From positions 21,186,001 to 21,250,000 of the forward strand of contig NC_046676.1 in NCBI RefSeq assembly GCF_003369915.1: DNA of 64,000 nucleotides, in the 5' to 3' direction. Source of the DNA: Drosophila miranda. Lineage: Eukaryota > Arthropoda > Insecta > Diptera > Drosophilidae. The number at the start of each line of letters is the position of its first letter. Positions within the stretch are counted from its first letter, which is position 1. Below are positions 36,519 through 47,829 of this stretch, piece by piece. Position numbers and translations under genes: made by a program. The notes beneath the pieces were generated by a model. That model was not told the origin of the DNA. It saw nothing but the letters and a program-made list of their open reading frames with translations, and ran no database searches.

Positions 36519-39500
36519 CCGTCAAGTGGCCCGTTCCATCGTTCTATTGAATTGTAGATAGAGTCCAATCCTTTCCATTCTTTATCGGAGTCCCTTTAAT
36601 CGTATAACAATCCTGCTCCTCCCACAAATGGGAGTACCTCTTCAGCAAGTTAATAAACAGATTTGATTCGAAACAATTTCATCCAATGTGGTTTTTAGTG
36701 TCAGGAAAGTGTTTAGACCAAAAAGGTTGTCTGTCCCTTCGATTTGCTTTGAAAATGTATGAACGAGATTATAAAATTATTTAAATGTAAAATTATAGTA
36801 TAGTTTCCCTTTGATTGAAAGAAACCCACAAAGGAGCATCATTCAATTGAATTAGAAGCAGAATTTTCTCCTCTCCCATATTTCATACACTTTCCACCCT
36901 TCAATCGTTTTATAACCAGACCTCCTTTCTCCTACGACACGGAGTTTCCTTTCTAGAAAGGATGGCCGTTCTATTATTAAGCCGATTTTGTACCTGGGAC
37001 GCGGGCAAAATTAATTAAAATATTTTTGGCACCCACATCACAAAGAAACCAGCAAATTGTCAGCCCTAATTTGCGGTCATCAGCCCCAAAAAAAATATAA
37101 TATGATGATTAAAAATTAGCTAGAAATAAAGGCAGCCAAGAGGAAGGAAGGAAGGAATGGGTTGGTTGCTCCCCTGGGAATGTCATCAACTGGACATCGA
37201 GGATGTGGGGGCTGCTGCTGCTACTCTCTCCCCGCTGGCTCACGTAATCAATCAACTTTGATTAGATCCTCGAGGCGGGAGATGGTATAGATGAGTGCAT
37301 GACCCTCATAAGTAGCAGGACCCAATCTTTTTTTCGTCTTGCTCTTGTTTCAGGCCTAAAGTTTAGGTCCAGATTATCGGCATGTGCGGGTGCCAGTGCG
37401 GGTGATTTTTCTCTGCAACAAAAATCAATACATCTTGATGTCCGATAAAAGTGAAATAAATTGTAGAGGGTATAGGATATCCTTCCCCGTAAAGAATAAT
37501 GAAATGTGTAGACCAGAAATAGTGATCCTTTCCCCCTCCTTTTAAATCTCCCTTCCATTAGTTTCCTTTTTTTTTGTTTTTTGCTTAAATTTCTGTTTTG
37601 GATTTTGCTCTCACCTTTTCCTGGGGAAGGTCCTGTGGCTTGTGCGGCAATAAATACACTTTTAAAAGATAAATAAATCCCCGACACTGGCACCCAATCA
37701 CTGTCACGTGTAAATGGAGGCCCAGGGGCCAGGCAGGAGCTAAGCAGCTTAGACCCCGACACCCCACACGGCCCCCACACACACGCATTCGTCCGCAGCT
37801 TTAAACAGAATAAAAACCCAAAGAAATGAGAGGAAAAACTGAACGGAAAATGGTGCAACTAAGAAGAGTACGGAAACGTAGGAATTTCCCCGAGCGTAAA
37901 TTACCAATGAACGGAAGAGCCGCAATCTGAAATGAGAGAATGAGAGACCAATGAAAAAATACAAGCCTCGAGGATAAGACGAGAAGCCAAAGGGAGGGAA
38001 TGCAAGTGGCTTGGTGTCTGTGTGGCATGCCTCATAGAGTTAAAAGACAATGTGGAAAGAGAAAGCAAAAAGAAGTTGCGACGGTGTGCAACCAAAAATT
38101 AATTAACTCCGCTGTCAAGTGGCACAAAACACAAAACACAGTAAACACATGAGATAAAAGAAAGAGGATGCCGAATGTGGCTGTGGCTGTCCGGTCAGGC
38201 TGTCTTTATTTTGATAAATTATTTAATCGAAGCAATCGCCTATCGATGGCATGTGGGCATGGACATATGGTAGATGCTCCTTGTGGAGGTAAAAATTAAA
38301 CCCGTCCCCTAAATCCCATCCGAAGGAGATGCCTCTAAATGGCATACATATATATTTTTTTTAAATAAATCAGTTAAATGATCCTCTATTTATATATTTT
38401 AATCGTTTAGCTCTATTTTTTTCTGTTTGAATGATTTTTGCTTGAAAAAACAGAATTTTCTATGGCCTCTATTTCCTGGCATCCGTGGAATTTTGCTTTT
38501 GGAACAGTTTGTGGTCTCATAAAGAGCAAAAAACATTTACCAAAAGCTCCAATATACACTCGTACTTGTATCTACACGTCGTCATACCCTTTCAGCAGGT
38601 ATACAAATGTTTGTCAGAGAAAAAGAGATAATTATTCGATGTGGAATGCCGCAAATATCAATCCTTTAGCTAAGAATACGAATTAAATAGAAATTGAATT
38701 CTTGGTCGCCCAAGAATAAAGATCTGCCTCTGCAAGAAGGGTATCCCTAGCTGCTTGATACTTAATGACGTCTGAAATTTTGTCTGGGGGGGATGTGGGG
38801 TGGGAAGGGGCCTCTGCGTGTCGCGGGTTTTTATTAACTTGGCCGTCTCGCCTCGCTGTTCCGCTGTAGTTGTTGTCTGTTTGCTTTTGGGAGCCGTTTA
38901 TTGAAAAAACGGCCAGAGAACCAGACAGAGAAGAACGAGAAAGTGTTGAAACTGGAGTTGCAGCCAATGGGTGTGGCTGCAGGGGGCTCATTAACATGGC
39001 TTCTCTGTGGCTATTCCCTCTACTGCGCCTTCCACTGCTGCTACTCCCTCTGCTGCTCCTTCCTCTGCCGCTGCTGAAAATTAAAACTGAGCATCGAATA
39101 TCCTCATTTCGAATGCGATTGAGCTGCGACGCTGCGCTTATCAACAATTTTGACCAAAAAGCACACAAAAAAAAAGGAAACCATGTTCACTATAAGGCAA
39201 ATATCGAATTGGCAGCTTATTCAGGCAGCATAGGCAGCCTCCAATCAAGTGGCACCGCAATTACGCTAAACAAAATTACCCATACGTATATTTTTCGTAT
39301 ATTTTTCGTAAATTTTGTAAAATGCCCAAATGAAGAGCCCACCCATCGGCCAGCCACAGCCACAGCCACAGCCATAGATACAGATGCAAATACAGTTACA
39401 ACAAATACAGATACAGATAAAAGTATCGCTTTTGCCTCCGCAGTATACATTTTGACTGATTTTAGTTTGCATTGTGCCACAACACACAAAAAAAGAAGAG

Positions 39501-42500
39501 AAAATGAAAATAAAAGCCAATTTTCGCGGATATTCAATGAAAAGCCCGGGAAAAGTGAAGGGAAAAAGCCTATAAATCCATTGGATGATGATGCGTTTTT
39601 ATGGTTACCGCCCGATTTTTGTTGATATAGTAATAATTTGTGGAAAATATGCGCCAATTTACACACAACATTTAATGAACCGCATTTCGGGGAGAGGATC
39701 CATGCTGTATCCCCCAAGGATAGGATGGTCCCCTATCCTCCTATGGCCACATGGCCAATGCATGCTTAACAGCCAACATTAGCAGGACACCACTCCGTGT
39801 GGCAGTAGTCCACTCTTTTTCTGGTGCCACAAACAATGGCCACACAGCAGAGGAGTCCGGTCCGTCCTCGAATTCCTCTGCTCTTTATGAGAGGCGCATG
39901 CATAAAGTGCCAAGGGGACCCCGAAGCATCAACCAAGTCCATGCCACAAAGCGCACTTTCTCTCTCTATCTCTGTCTCTCGCTTTCCCCACCCCTCGCCC
40001 CGCATTTTCGTGCATAAAGCAACGCTTTTCCAATTTCCGGCTGTACGCCCCGGGAACGCAGCCAAAAACAAAAAGGCTGCTGCTTGCCCAAGAAACAGAA
40101 CCCAGAACCAGAACCAGAACAGAACGTATGGTGGCTGGCCCATTGTATTGCCGCTAGAGATGGTGGCGTGTCTGCGTCATTTGTGCTGCAATTTGGTGCC
40201 CAAAAGGAAGCGTGGAAGAACATGTAAATGAAGCTCATGAAGCTATTAAGAAATCCATAGGATAAAGCCTTAAAATATATATTCGTTCATCTCGTGAGCA
40301 GAAAATCACTTGCATAATGCATTTTCACGTGCTATTTTTCTTACAATAATAAACAATGCTCTGCAGTTTACAAAGATATATCCGATGATTCTTTATATTA
40401 CGATCCACAACCTACTATCTATCTTCAAGATATCTCAATATTTTAGCTTCCAGTCAGATGGAGACCTATAATCCATCGTATCTTGTGTAATTTTGGGCCA
40501 TCGCTATGACGTTCCGTTTTGGCCGTTTAGCTACTTTGTTCGACAATGGCCGACACATACACTCACACACTTAAACATGCACTAACACACACGCATAACT
40601 CACAATCCACACAAGCCAGCGGACAGAATCGCATCAGTAAGAGCCACGTTATTAATGAGCCCAGAAATCATCAGGAATCAGGATGCGTATGCATCGCCCA
40701 TCCCCTCTTTTTGGGAAAGTAATGTACGTTTTTGGTGGGGATGCTGGGATGCTGCGTAGATGTTCCTTCGTAGGACACTCTAATGAGCAGCCGCTCAAAC
40801 AGAAAGGAACCACAATTCTGCGGGCTGATCCACAGACTCCTACTCCAGGTCCTGCTGCTGCTGTTCCTTCGGTAAAGAGGATGCTTGTAAAGTTGTCAAG
40901 TAATTAATTTGTTCAATTGCATGTTCGAGGTGTAAGCGAAACCATTTAAGAACTGGCGAGTGCTTGAAAATTCAAAATTGTAACTACAAAGTGGTAAAGT
41001 CTTTCAAGAGTCCCCTAAGTCGTCTGAAGGGGTGGCAAGAGAACGATTCCAAGAGAAACTTGTCGTGTTCTACGCCTCCTCCCCACGTCCTTCTGCCTCC
41101 TCGAGAAGCTTGTATCCGGCCAGAGACCAAGAGACACCCATTGCACGCACCAGCGCGGGTTTAGAGGAGGGTTCGAGGAAGTGGTTCGTATGTGGCAGGA
41201 GGTATTCTACTGTCAGCCCTCTATTGCCATACCCTATGTGCTTGTACATTCAGTGACTGCTCGTGTGCGTGTGAAATCGGAAGTGAATGCCGACTGCCTC
41301 CCCATCCATCCTGCCACGAACATCTTACAGCCGCCAGTCGCCATTCCCCATTCCCCATTTTGCATTCGCCTGTCTGTGAAGCTGCCCCTGTGGCTGCGGG
41401 GCGACAGGTGCTTCCGCATTTGAATGTCAACGGAAACCGCAACGGTACAACTTAGATAAACGTTTGCTCTTTAAATATGTGCGCTGTCGGTGCTACCAAA
41501 GAAGCACGGAGGACTGTCTCCGGGTTTATGTGCTACGAGGATTCCGCTACATGCGAAATGGTTGCGGTTCCAATATTCTAGTCCATGAGCAGGAGACGGA
41601 GCCGGAGAAGAGTCCTCTCAGTGGCTCGGTATGTGTAAGCCATGACAGGAGTACCCATGCTTGGATAGATCTTGGCTTGGCTTATTGCTTACTCTCCTCC
41701 TTACACTTCCACCCCTCAACAGAGATGTGTGTCTGCGTGGCAGGATGGGATGTGGCAGGCGGCTGTCTAGGTGTTTGCATTTTCAGCGCCAAAGTAAAAT
41801 TGATTATAGAGAAATGGAGATGGATAAGCAGAGACTGTGTCTGAAGGATATCCAGACCCACACCCACACTCCATCCACAGCCCCAACCACATCCCCATCC
41901 CCTTCCTACAAAGTAGCAGACTGTGCGTAATGATACTTTTTCAAAAAATTATGCTATTAATGGAATTCTAGAAGAGAGATTATAATTTAATATTTTACAA
42001 AATTACAATCCCATTAGCGCAGAGTATTTTGTAAAATTCAATTTCAAGTGAGTTGTTAGGCTCCTTCATACGTTTAATCGGCTTTTAATTGTCAAATAAG
42101 AGTAAAAAAGAATATAAATACAATTTATTTAACAGTTTCAAGCATAATTGAACGGATATCTGCAAGTTTCTGGACTGAAATGCAACTTTTGTTCTCTGAT
42201 TCAACCTTTTTATTGTATAGCCTTAAAGAGAACTTTCTCTGTCCGTGTTATAAGCAATGTTTTGACACTTTATAGGAATATATTGGACCTTTCCAGTGTG
42301 ATTTCCCGACGAAATCATAGAGCAACCGTAGCTTAATGGATCTGAAAAGGGAAAAAGGTGAAAAACTGATATTTTTGTCCTTTTTTGCATTTTTTATCTG
42401 TTAATACAAATTTTAAAAAATACCACAGAATCCCTGGCAAACGAATTACATGCCGATGGCCACTGAAAATCAAATTATTCAAAACAAAACAAAACAAAAA

Positions 42501-43715
42501 TAAAGCATGTTGCATGTGCAAGCCATTGATTGAATTATGCTGAATTGCAGAAATGAGGAAGAGATTCGGGACATCAGCGGCATGCAGCGGCATTCCTTTT
42601 ATTGTCGCTTTGCATCGCGTGTGGCATGCATCATTGAGTACAAGCTAAAAGGGGGAAAAAATGCGATTGAATTGAAAATCAATTTCCATTCAATTTAGGC
42701 AAATGCCAAACAAATTAAGCAGAGCCCAAAATCTAACAGGAGGTGAGGCATGCCACCTGGCGAGCGCATGCCCCCAGCCATACCTCGCACTCCCCTGCTA
42801 AAGCTGCCAAAAAAATAAAATCATTTAACAATAAACGCAAGCAATTAAATTCGACTGTGAAGCAGTGGCAAGGGTGTCTGGATGTGCAGCGCAAATCAAA
42901 TAATAAAGAGAGATAAATGCGATAGTTTCAGGCGACGAACGTTGGGATACTCTCTAGTATCCATTGATTCTTTGATTTCCGATCTTTTTTGGCTAATATC
43001 TACATATATATCGAAATGAAAATATGTATTTAAACGTTCATGCATTTATGTAGATCTTTAAGGGTATACATATGTATACCTTTAGCTTCCAATGTTGCGA
43101 TTCGTTTTTCCTTGGAAATAAACAAGGTTTCCTCAAAAGACAATTGTGATGTAGGGATTATATCCTAGTCTATGGTCTATGCTAAGTTTCATCCGGATAT
43201 AGTTACCATTGAAAGACTTGTTTGCATAGAAACATCACTCTTCCGTTGAGGCTTGCCCAAGAGGGCTTATTTTAAAAAGGGCATACGAAAAAAAGGAAGG
43301 AAGGCCAATTAATTGAGCAAAAAGGGAAAGCTAGGTAAAGTCCTGGCCTTCGATTGGACCCCCGAAAATGTACACTGACCAACACGTTTTTAAGTGCGAA
43401 ACAATGTAATTTCATGGTAATCAGTAGACCATACCCTTACTCCGTTCTACCGTACCCGTACCCACCAGATACGACGTTTCCCGAATGAATTTCCGGCTGT
43501 GTGCACATGCCACATGGCTATAGAGATTCTCCGGACGGTCGGACACTTGGGGCAGGCACTACAGAAATGTCAGTTTGCAATTTTCTATGCCATTTAAAAT
43601 AAATGAAAATGGGAAAAGCTCTTCTTTTGAGCCTTGCCCGGCTCTGGGCCGGCGGATTGTAGTAGTTTTAGGGGCTTTTGGGCCAGTGCGCGTGTTAACG
43701 TAAATAAATTACAAA

Positions 43716-43722
<7 letters not shown>

Positions 43723-43750
<28 letters not shown>
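43723..43750. repeat. (AC)14 microsatellite
   Basis: Uninterrupted AC dinucleotide tract, followed within 150 bases by imperfect GGAT and GAGT repeats (43,850-43,935). Confidence 0.95.
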
Positions 43751-43753
<3 letters not shown>

Positions 43754-44879
43754 ATAGAGGGAGAAGAAGAGACTACGCAATCAAGTGGTCAGCGGCATAC
43801 AGCTTATAAATCAGAGGCAGAGAAACAGTGCCTCTAAAAACATTTCGGGAATGGAATGGCGATGGAATGGGCGATGGATGGATGGACCCGCATAGCAATG
43901 GGTGGATGGATGGATGAGTGAGTGAGTGAGTGAATGGCCGAATGACTGAATGAATAGATTGAGCGGGGAATCCCGGATAGATGGATGGCTCGTATAAATG
44001 TCCAGCTATTTAGTTTCGGTTTGCTGTGGTTTGACTTTGCTTGTTTCTCCCCCCACTCATACCAGCACCCGCTCTCCACTCACTCTCTCCCTGTGGGAAA
44101 ATGGGAAAAGTTGATATTGTGCTTCTTCCCGCTTTTAATGTTGTTTCGAGGACAATTGTCGGACCCCGCGGAGTGGTTTTTGGCCTGACAAATGGCAGAG
44201 CAATTACGAATTAACTAGCATCTGGTTATTGGACAGTGGGAGGGGGGAGGGACAGATGGAGATGTGGTCTAAGCCGCTTTAGCTGCGAGTCAGTGTGGGT
44301 CAGTGAAGGATAACCAAGGAGAAAGAGAAGAGGGGACGAAAATACTAAACCTAATATATAGATAATTTATCATATAATAATTCTAGTATATTCTTGGGAC
44401 TGTCGTTCAATGGAAGATCATTTAATAGTCATTTAAGTATGATGCCCCACCTCATGCCTTTGTCTGCCTCATGCGACGCAGGCCACAGGAATGCCGACAG
44501 CATATTTGCAGCTGAAAATACTGTGGTCGGTGGCCGGACTGCCAGCAGAACAGCAGAACCGAACATAGCCGCATAGATTCTTGTGAGTACTCCCATATTA
44601 TCGCACAAAGGACTTCACTTGCAAACGCCAACCGCAGCCGAGAGGAGATAGCAGGGGGATCAGGGCCCAAGAAATATTACTGTGCAAATATTTGTATCGC
44701 ATACTTTGGGGCGCACACGAAAGTATCTCTCTTTTGGAACGAGGGGGATGCAAATGCATCCGACGGGTTATACACAGCTTTTTCTTGATGGAAAACCCAA
44801 AACGAAAACGAGATAAGCACTAGGGCTCTCCGTACAAAAGCCGCGTATCAGCGCTAGACGGAATCCAGTTATCAGCATC

Positions 44880-45347
44880 ATGTCGCGGGGAATAGAGATG
44901 CTGCTTCTACTTCTCAGCGTGGCCCTCTGGCTGGGTCGCAGTGGGGCGTACAGTGTGCCCAAGGCCACCGTCAAGGTGAACTCGCCAAAGGGCTTCGAGG
45001 TCTCCATTCCGGACGAGCCTGGAATCAGCCTCTTCGCCTTCCACGGAAAGGTCAACGAGGAGATGGACGATCTCACGGATCAGACCTGGGCCACCGACAT
45101 CGTCACAGCACGCAACGGACGCTGGACGTACCGCAACCGCAGCCACAAACTGCAGCAAGGAGATGTGCTCTACTACTGGACGACGGCGCGGTACCATGGC
45201 GTGGACTACCACAACTACAACCAACGGTATGTGGTCGGAGGAGGTCAAGGAGCGAACACGCAGCGCATCGATGCGCGAGGTTCAGGCGGTGGCCATCAGC
45301 CGATTGTAGTCAATGGTCAGCCGACTATCAATATATATGTGGCATAA
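44880..45347 (+). CDS. GNBP-like 3, secreted beta-glucan-recognition (CBM39) protein
   Basis: This is a single exon of 155 residues. A signal peptide (about residues 1-23, with MLLLLLSVALWL at its core) is followed by one CBM39 domain, the N-terminal beta-1,3-glucan-binding module of GNBP/betaGRP proteins. Diagnostic stretches are VKVNSPKGFEVSIPDEPGI, LFAFHGKVNEEM, DLTDQTWATDI, GRWTYRNR and GDVLYYWT. There is no glucanase-like domain, so it is a stand-alone recognition module of the GNBP-like class. D. melanogaster GNBP-like3 (CG13422) is about the same length and is infection-induced. The Gly/Gln/His-rich tail ends IVVNGQPTINIYVA. The start is chosen because the ATG opens the signal peptide and is preceded by a short probable 5' UTR. 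AATAAA lies at 45,352-45,357, just after the stop. Confidence 0.93.
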   Translation: MSRGIEMLLLLLSVALWLGRSGAYSVPKATVKVNSPKGFEVSIPDEPGISLFAFHGKVNEEMDDLTDQTWATDIVTARNGRWTYRNRSHKLQQGDVLYYWTTARYHGVDYHNYNQRYVVGGGQGANTQRIDARGSGGGHQPIVVNGQPTINIYVA

Positions 45348-45915
45348 ATTAAATAAAAAAAAGCGAATATAGTGCTTTATTATTCAGAGAACTTATAAAT
45401 TTGTTTTCAGTGATAGATTCAGATGAAGATTTAAAGAGGTTCTTAGAGATTTAATTGAGGCGATGCCTCTCTCAGAGACTTACACTTGGCACAATAATAT
45501 ATCAATATCCTTCTATTTCTCTATTTATGGATAGTATATGCTGGATTCTGTTTGGCGGATGTCATTGGCGCGCGTCAAACGCGTTGCGTCGTTGCATTGT
45601 TTTATTTTCATATCGTTTTCATCTCAAATGGCCATAAATCAAAGAAGCACTTTGTCACAGATATAGAAGCAAGTATCCGGATCGTATAAATCATTTTGGA
45701 ATCCTACCACCCTCCGCACTCCACTCCAGACATGTGTCACCGAAAAAAGTGCCACAAAAACACAAACAGCACCAAAGAAACTATTCTCAAAGATGCGTAT
45801 CGTATCGCATCTGTTCTCCTCCTACAAACTTCATAAAAGGTTACTTCTCTTGAGACCACAACACAAAGACCAGATATGAGTTAAAGTTTTGAAACAACAC
45901 CTCCATTTCTTCAGA

Positions 45916-45937
45916 CTATAGAACTATAGTTCTATAG
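45916..45937. repeat. perfect 22-bp palindrome
   Basis: The half-site ctatagaacta is followed directly by its reverse complement, tagttctatag. It could be a binding site for a dimeric factor or a chance AT-rich palindrome. Confidence 0.8.
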
Positions 45938-47124
45938 GATATGGGTGGTAGGTGGTAGTTTCTTCATATGTACATATGTATGCTCCAAACTGTTCCAAAA
46001 TGATCCTAAAAACCATTGTCTACGTTTTTTTACGATTAAGGAGCATTAAGGCTGCTCTAAGGATACTCTCTGAACCGCTTCTGTTGAGGCCTGCTTCGTG
46101 TTACATCTCTGCCTTCGCATTGCTTTTGACCTGAGCCGCTGACCGCTTTCAACGCCTGAACGTCGAGATTAAACAGAACTTCTGTAGGAATATTAAACAA
46201 TCTTCTTGTCCATTTGTCAGTACTCATTTTCTGCCATTTAAGAATCACTTATGGCAACAAAAAATGCACGACGGAATCGTTGCACTTTTTCAGTGCATAC
46301 ACATATCTGCCACACATATTACATGCATACATATACATACATACACGTATATATGTATGTATACTAAATATGTATATTTCTAGATTCTCTGGAATGGAGG
46401 CAGCGAACAAGCGAACAGCAAGTGACGCTGTCAGCAACATTTGCGAGGCTGCTACCTCTCCGTGCTGCCTCTCATTTTCTCATTTCGTTTCGCAGCAGAA
46501 TTCTAGCTGGCGGCAAGTTTGTGGCAGTTTCTGTTGTGGCACTTGAACCATGTCACACCCGCACATACACGCAGACATTGGCCACCATTTTTCACGTTGC
46601 AGGCACAAAAATGACTTGTGACGACAACTTTATGAGGCACTGAGAAAACTGGAAAAAAAATCAACTGCACATGCCCCATATACGAGAACCATATATGTAC
46701 ATATGTATGTACAAACGATATATACTTTTATGTGAACCTTAAACTTTTGACGCTTGCTGCAATAGAGAAATATTTAAATTTCCATTTTTACGACTACTCC
46801 CCCCAATAACACTTGTAGTTTGTTTTTTGATGGCCATTTCTACAATTCTCAGCCATTTGGGATGCAAAATGACAAGGAAAACTGCGGCAAATGAATTAGT
46901 ATATAAAGTTTATACTCCATTGATGCTGAAAATAAATGGAGCCAATAAACGTCTACAGTTTTATGAAGTGGATTGGATATTAATTTTTATAGCAGGTTGA
47001 GTTCCACTGAAAATCTATGGGATCTATTGGAGAAAGCTACAACAAAATTGAAAAAAAAATCAGTCTATTTTCTATTTCCCCTAAATCTAAGCGGAGGTGC
47101 ATCAATGTGTCAAATGGTTTGGCA

Positions 47125-47150
47125 TTTATTATTATTATTATTATTATTAT
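47125..47150. repeat. (ATT)n microsatellite
   Basis: About eight TTA/ATT units without interruption. Confidence 0.95.
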
Positions 47151-47356
47151 AGGGGAGGTTCAACCGATAAAAAGTGAAACATATGTATATTGGAAATAAA
47201 TAGGAACAACTTGAATGGTATTTTTGAAGATTCAAAAGTAGAACTACAACAAAATTTAGTAAAAATAAGTACATTCTTTACTATTCCTATGTTCACGTTT
47301 CTAAAAAATTATGTATTCTAAAGATTTTATTCTATTTTTCTGGCATATTTGTGAGG

Positions 47357-47782
47357 TTAATTAAGATAATAATGATCTCTAAATGGTCCTCCTGTATTTA
47401 GGCCGTTATATAAGCCCCCGCCAACCGATGAACCGTCAAAGGGCCCTTCCGTATGGCCAACGCTTCCAATTTGTCCTCCTCCCGTATGTGTTCCGCTTAT
47501 GAGGTCCGAGTTTTGGCTCTTACTCCCAAAAGGTCCGCCCGTGTGGCTGCCAATTATCAAGCCGCCGCTTTTCTGTGCGTTTTGGAAGGGTCCGCCACCC
47601 GTACCCCCCGAAATCAGTCCAGCATCCAGGTTATTTGTGGCAAAGGGACCGCCGGTCTTAGTTCCACTGATCAAACTATTTCCGGACTGATAGTCACCAT
47701 AGCTACCTCTATAAGTGGGGTTTGCCAGAGTCGAGGCCAAAGCCAGCAGCGGCAGTATCACAACAGCGATAACCGGTCCCAT
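47357..47782 (-). CDS. small secreted GGPF-repeat protein
   Basis: This is a single exon of 141 residues. The signal peptide is about residues 1-20 (MGPVIAVVILPLLALASTLA), and the mature protein begins near NPTYRGSYGD. The body is Gly/Ser/Asn-rich with a repeated unit of the form LISGTxTGGPF. The closing Phe falls at residues 47, 66, 85, 115 and 134, so four of the five repeats sit exactly 19 residues apart in two pairs or runs. There are no cysteines. The composition resembles glycine-rich antimicrobial or cuticle-type peptides, but I recognise no family. An AATAAA signal (plus-strand tttatt at 47,326-47,331) follows the stop. It lies between GNBP-like3 and a group of small secreted genes, which suggests but does not prove an immune link. 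Confidence 0.82.
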   Translation of the reverse strand: MGPVIAVVILPLLALASTLANPTYRGSYGDYQSGNSLISGTKTGGPFATNNLDAGLISGGTGGGPFQNAQKSGGLIIGSHTGGPFGSKSQNSDLISGTHTGGGQIGSVGHTEGPFDGSSVGGGLYNGLNTGGPFRDHYYLN

Positions 47783-47829
47783 CTTGATCTCTAGAAATAC
47801 GCGACTGATGAGCGAGCGAATATGTCATC

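Larger units (their letters stand above)
29960..44700. other. long gene-poor stretch
   Basis: I see no convincing exon. Long frames such as 38,870-39,625 and 37,262-37,858 are compositional artefacts. Features present: a CACCATCAAG repeat group at 34,597-34,740, a tgccac-rich tract at 32,332-32,392, GTCCGT repeats at 35,866-35,890, a 15-bp-arm hairpin at 36,478-36,518, AC repeats at 43,723-43,750 and GGAT/GAGT repeats at 43,850-43,935. The size and blandness suit a regulatory desert or a long intron. I looked for homeobox and KH-domain exons (genes known near 57A-B) and saw none. Confidence 0.5.
45360..47330. other. noncoding stretch
   Basis: No gene is seen. It holds a perfect 22-base palindrome at 45,916-45,937, ACATATGTATGT-type repeats at about 46,310-46,370 and 46,690-46,715, and an ATT tract at 47,125-47,150. 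Confidence 0.55.

Noticed and set aside
38870-39625. 251-codon frame
   Set aside because: Low-complexity Leu and Ala-Thr-Asp-Thr runs from CTG and CAGATA repeats. It reads through microsatellites and matches no known fold.
41161-41180. ggttcgag word as a tRNA B box
   Set aside because: No acceptor stem, A box or cloverleaf can be built around it. I found no tRNA in the window.
16216-44700. Possible exons of neighbouring 57A-B developmental genes (homeobox or KH-domain)
   Set aside because: I searched the translated frames by eye for homeodomain and KH motifs (WFQNRRAKW, IIGKGG) and saw none.
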